A DNA stretch of 7,112 nucleotides. It comes from Lutispora sp. (lineage in GTDB: Bacteria > Bacillota > Clostridia > Lutisporales > Lutisporaceae). The notes beneath the pieces were generated by a model, which was not told the DNA's origin, made no database searches, and worked only from the letters and a program-made list of their open reading frames with translations. Position numbers and translations under genes: made by a program. Numbering within the stretch: the first letter of the stretch is position 1; each line of letters starts with the position of its first letter. The stretch covers positions 1 through 7,112 of the forward strand of contig JAUQXG010000350.1 in NCBI GenBank assembly GCA_030834765.1, in the 5' to 3' direction. Positions 6,046-7,112 of the stretch are shown piece after piece.

Positions 6046-7112
6046 TTATAATGATGCTAATACTGCTGCTTTGGTAACAATTCCTTTTAACTTATGTTCC
6101 TCATCTACTACCGCCAATGGATATTTAGATTTGGCAGTCAGCTGTAATATATCGCTTATAAGGGCCTCCTCCTGTATGTTATACACATCAGTGATAATGA
6201 GGGAAGATAGGGGCAGGCTCTCGTTTCTTGCACGAACCGCATCATCAATGGTTATAATACCCAACAGTTTCATTTCATCATCTACTGCATAGGCTGTAGA
6301 CACACTATTGGCACGCATCTCCCCTATGGCTTGGGTCGGTGCATCCTTTGGCCTCACTAGGCAGGTTGGAGTCACCATGACGTGCTTGGCGCAAAGGACC
6401 TTGGTCTTATCTGCACTGTCTATAAACTTAGAAACATAATCATCAATAGGGTTGGCAGACATATTTTGAGGGGTGTCTATCTGGATGATTTTACCATCAC
6501 GCATGATGGCAACTGTATCTCCTAATTTAAAAGCTTCCTTGATGTCATGGGTGATAAAAATTACAGTTTTCTGAAGCTTTCTCTGAATAGAAAGCAGCTC
6601 AAACTGCATATCTCGCTTTACCAATGGATCTAGCGCCGAAAAGGGCTCATCCATCAATAGTACCTCAGGGTCATTGGCAAGTGCTCTGGCTAATCCTACT
6701 CTTTGCTTCATCCCACCGGAAAGACTGGTAATAGGCTGGTTTTCCCAGCCATTCAGTCCAACCATGGCTATCATCTCCATGGCTTTTTGCTCTCGCTGTT
6801 CTTTTGGCATTTTCTTCACTTCAAGACCATAACCCACATTTTCAATAACTGTCCTGTGAGTCATAAGACCAAAATTTTGAAATACCATAGAAATCTTATT
6901 GCGGCGATAGTCTAAAAGCTCTTTCTTGCTAAACTTCTCAATATCACTGCCTTCAAAAAATATATTCCCTGAAGTTGGCTTATTCAGCTTATTAAAACAA
7001 CGCACAATGGTGGATTTTCCTGATCCTGATAGTCCAATGATAACAAAAATCTCGCCTCGCTTCACCTCAAAGGATACATCCGAAAGAGCGACGGTAACTC
7101 CCGTTTTATTGC
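6046..7112 (-). CDS. proV: Glycine betaine/L-proline ABC transporter ATP-binding subunit (ProV/OpuAA type) with CBS pair, N-terminus cut by window edge
   Basis: The frame is open to the window edge, giving 354 visible codons. A GTG at 7065 falls inside the conserved ATPase fold (VALSDVSFEVKRGEIF) and is not the real start. Counting from the first complete codon, motifs are Walker A GLSGSGKST (26-34), Q loop VFQNFGL (about 76-82), signature LSGGMKQRVG (130-139), Walker B LLMDEPFSALDP (151-162) and the H loop ITHD (His188). Tandem CBS domains fill about 240-354 and end close to the C-terminus, as in OpuAA/ProV. The protein would power uptake of betaine, proline or a related compatible solute with a permease and binding protein. 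Those are not in the window and would have to lie upstream, because a terminator follows directly. CBS domains in relatives sense ionic strength or cyclic dinucleotides. Nothing in the motifs looks damaged. Distinguishing the OpuA, OpuC and choline-type systems needs the missing parts. Confidence 0.92.
   Translation of the reverse strand, partial: NKTGVTVALSDVSFEVKRGEIFVIIGLSGSGKSTIVRCFNKLNKPTSGNIFFEGSDIEKFSKKELLDYRRNKISMVFQNFGLMTHRTVIENVGYGLEVKKMPKEQREQKAMEMIAMVGLNGWENQPITSLSGGMKQRVGLARALANDPEVLLMDEPFSALDPLVKRDMQFELLSIQRKLQKTVIFITHDIKEAFKLGDTVAIMRDGKIIQIDTPQNMSANPIDDYVSKFIDSADKTKVLCAKHVMVTPTCLVRPKDAPTQAIGEMRANSVSTAYAVDDEMKLLGIITIDDAVRARNESLPLSSLIITDVYNIQEEALISDILQLTAKSKYPLAVVDEEHKLKGIVTKAAVLASL

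Noticed and set aside
6029..6292. Plus-strand ORF of 87 codons over the end of the transporter gene
   Set aside because: It is antisense to the CBS domains, is low in complexity (Ser/Ala/Thr-rich), and has no ribosome-binding site of note.
6046..7065. GTG at 7065 as the start of the transporter ATPase
   Set aside because: The frame continues upstream to the window edge with conserved family sequence (KTGVTVALSDVSFEV), so the true start is outside the window.

Overview
The window is AT-rich DNA with a low-GC Gram-positive (Firmicutes/Clostridia-like) look. Ribosome-binding sites are purine-rich (GGAGG, AGGAG, GGGGG), GTG and TTG starts occur, promoters have strong TATAAT boxes, two proteins carry Gram-positive style signal peptides, and the transporter ATPase resembles Firmicutes OpuAA/ProV proteins. 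The species cannot be named from this sequence. All five substantial genes read on the minus strand, so the order of transcription runs from high to low coordinates. Two of them are cut by the window edges.

Layout in transcription order: (1) 7112-6046, the ATPase of a glycine betaine/proline-type ABC importer with tandem CBS domains, N-terminus outside the window, followed by a clear intrinsic terminator at 5955-5999. (2) 5829-3722, an OmpR-family response regulator and a HAMP-containing membrane histidine kinase that overlap by ATGA. A promoter with a consensus -10 precedes them. (3) 3721-3508, a compact regulatory region. It holds ATTTAAG heptamers on an 11-bp period, an extended -10, two hairpin-forming inverted repeats, and a 21-codon ORF with its own good ribosome-binding site. 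(4) 3507-1744, a secreted or membrane-anchored serine hydrolase of the beta-lactamase/PBP4* (PF00144) superfamily with a C-terminal four-helix membrane domain. (5) 1568-1, a secreted CpdB/YfkN/UshA-type nucleotide phosphodiesterase/5'-nucleotidase with its own near-consensus promoter, C-terminus outside the window.

The most coherent story is a self-contained cell-envelope sensing module: response regulator, kinase, leader ORF and membrane serine hydrolase. The repeats upstream of the hydrolase have the spacing expected for an OmpR/PhoB-family regulator and end 10 bp before a -10 with no recognisable -35. That suggests the neighbouring response regulator directly activates the hydrolase. The individual protein families are well known. 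The possibly undescribed parts are the regulatory link, the leader ORF and the role of the membrane-fused hydrolase. The flanking betaine ATPase and nucleotidase appear to be independent transcription units. I see no tRNA, rRNA, CRISPR, insertion sequence or phage signature.
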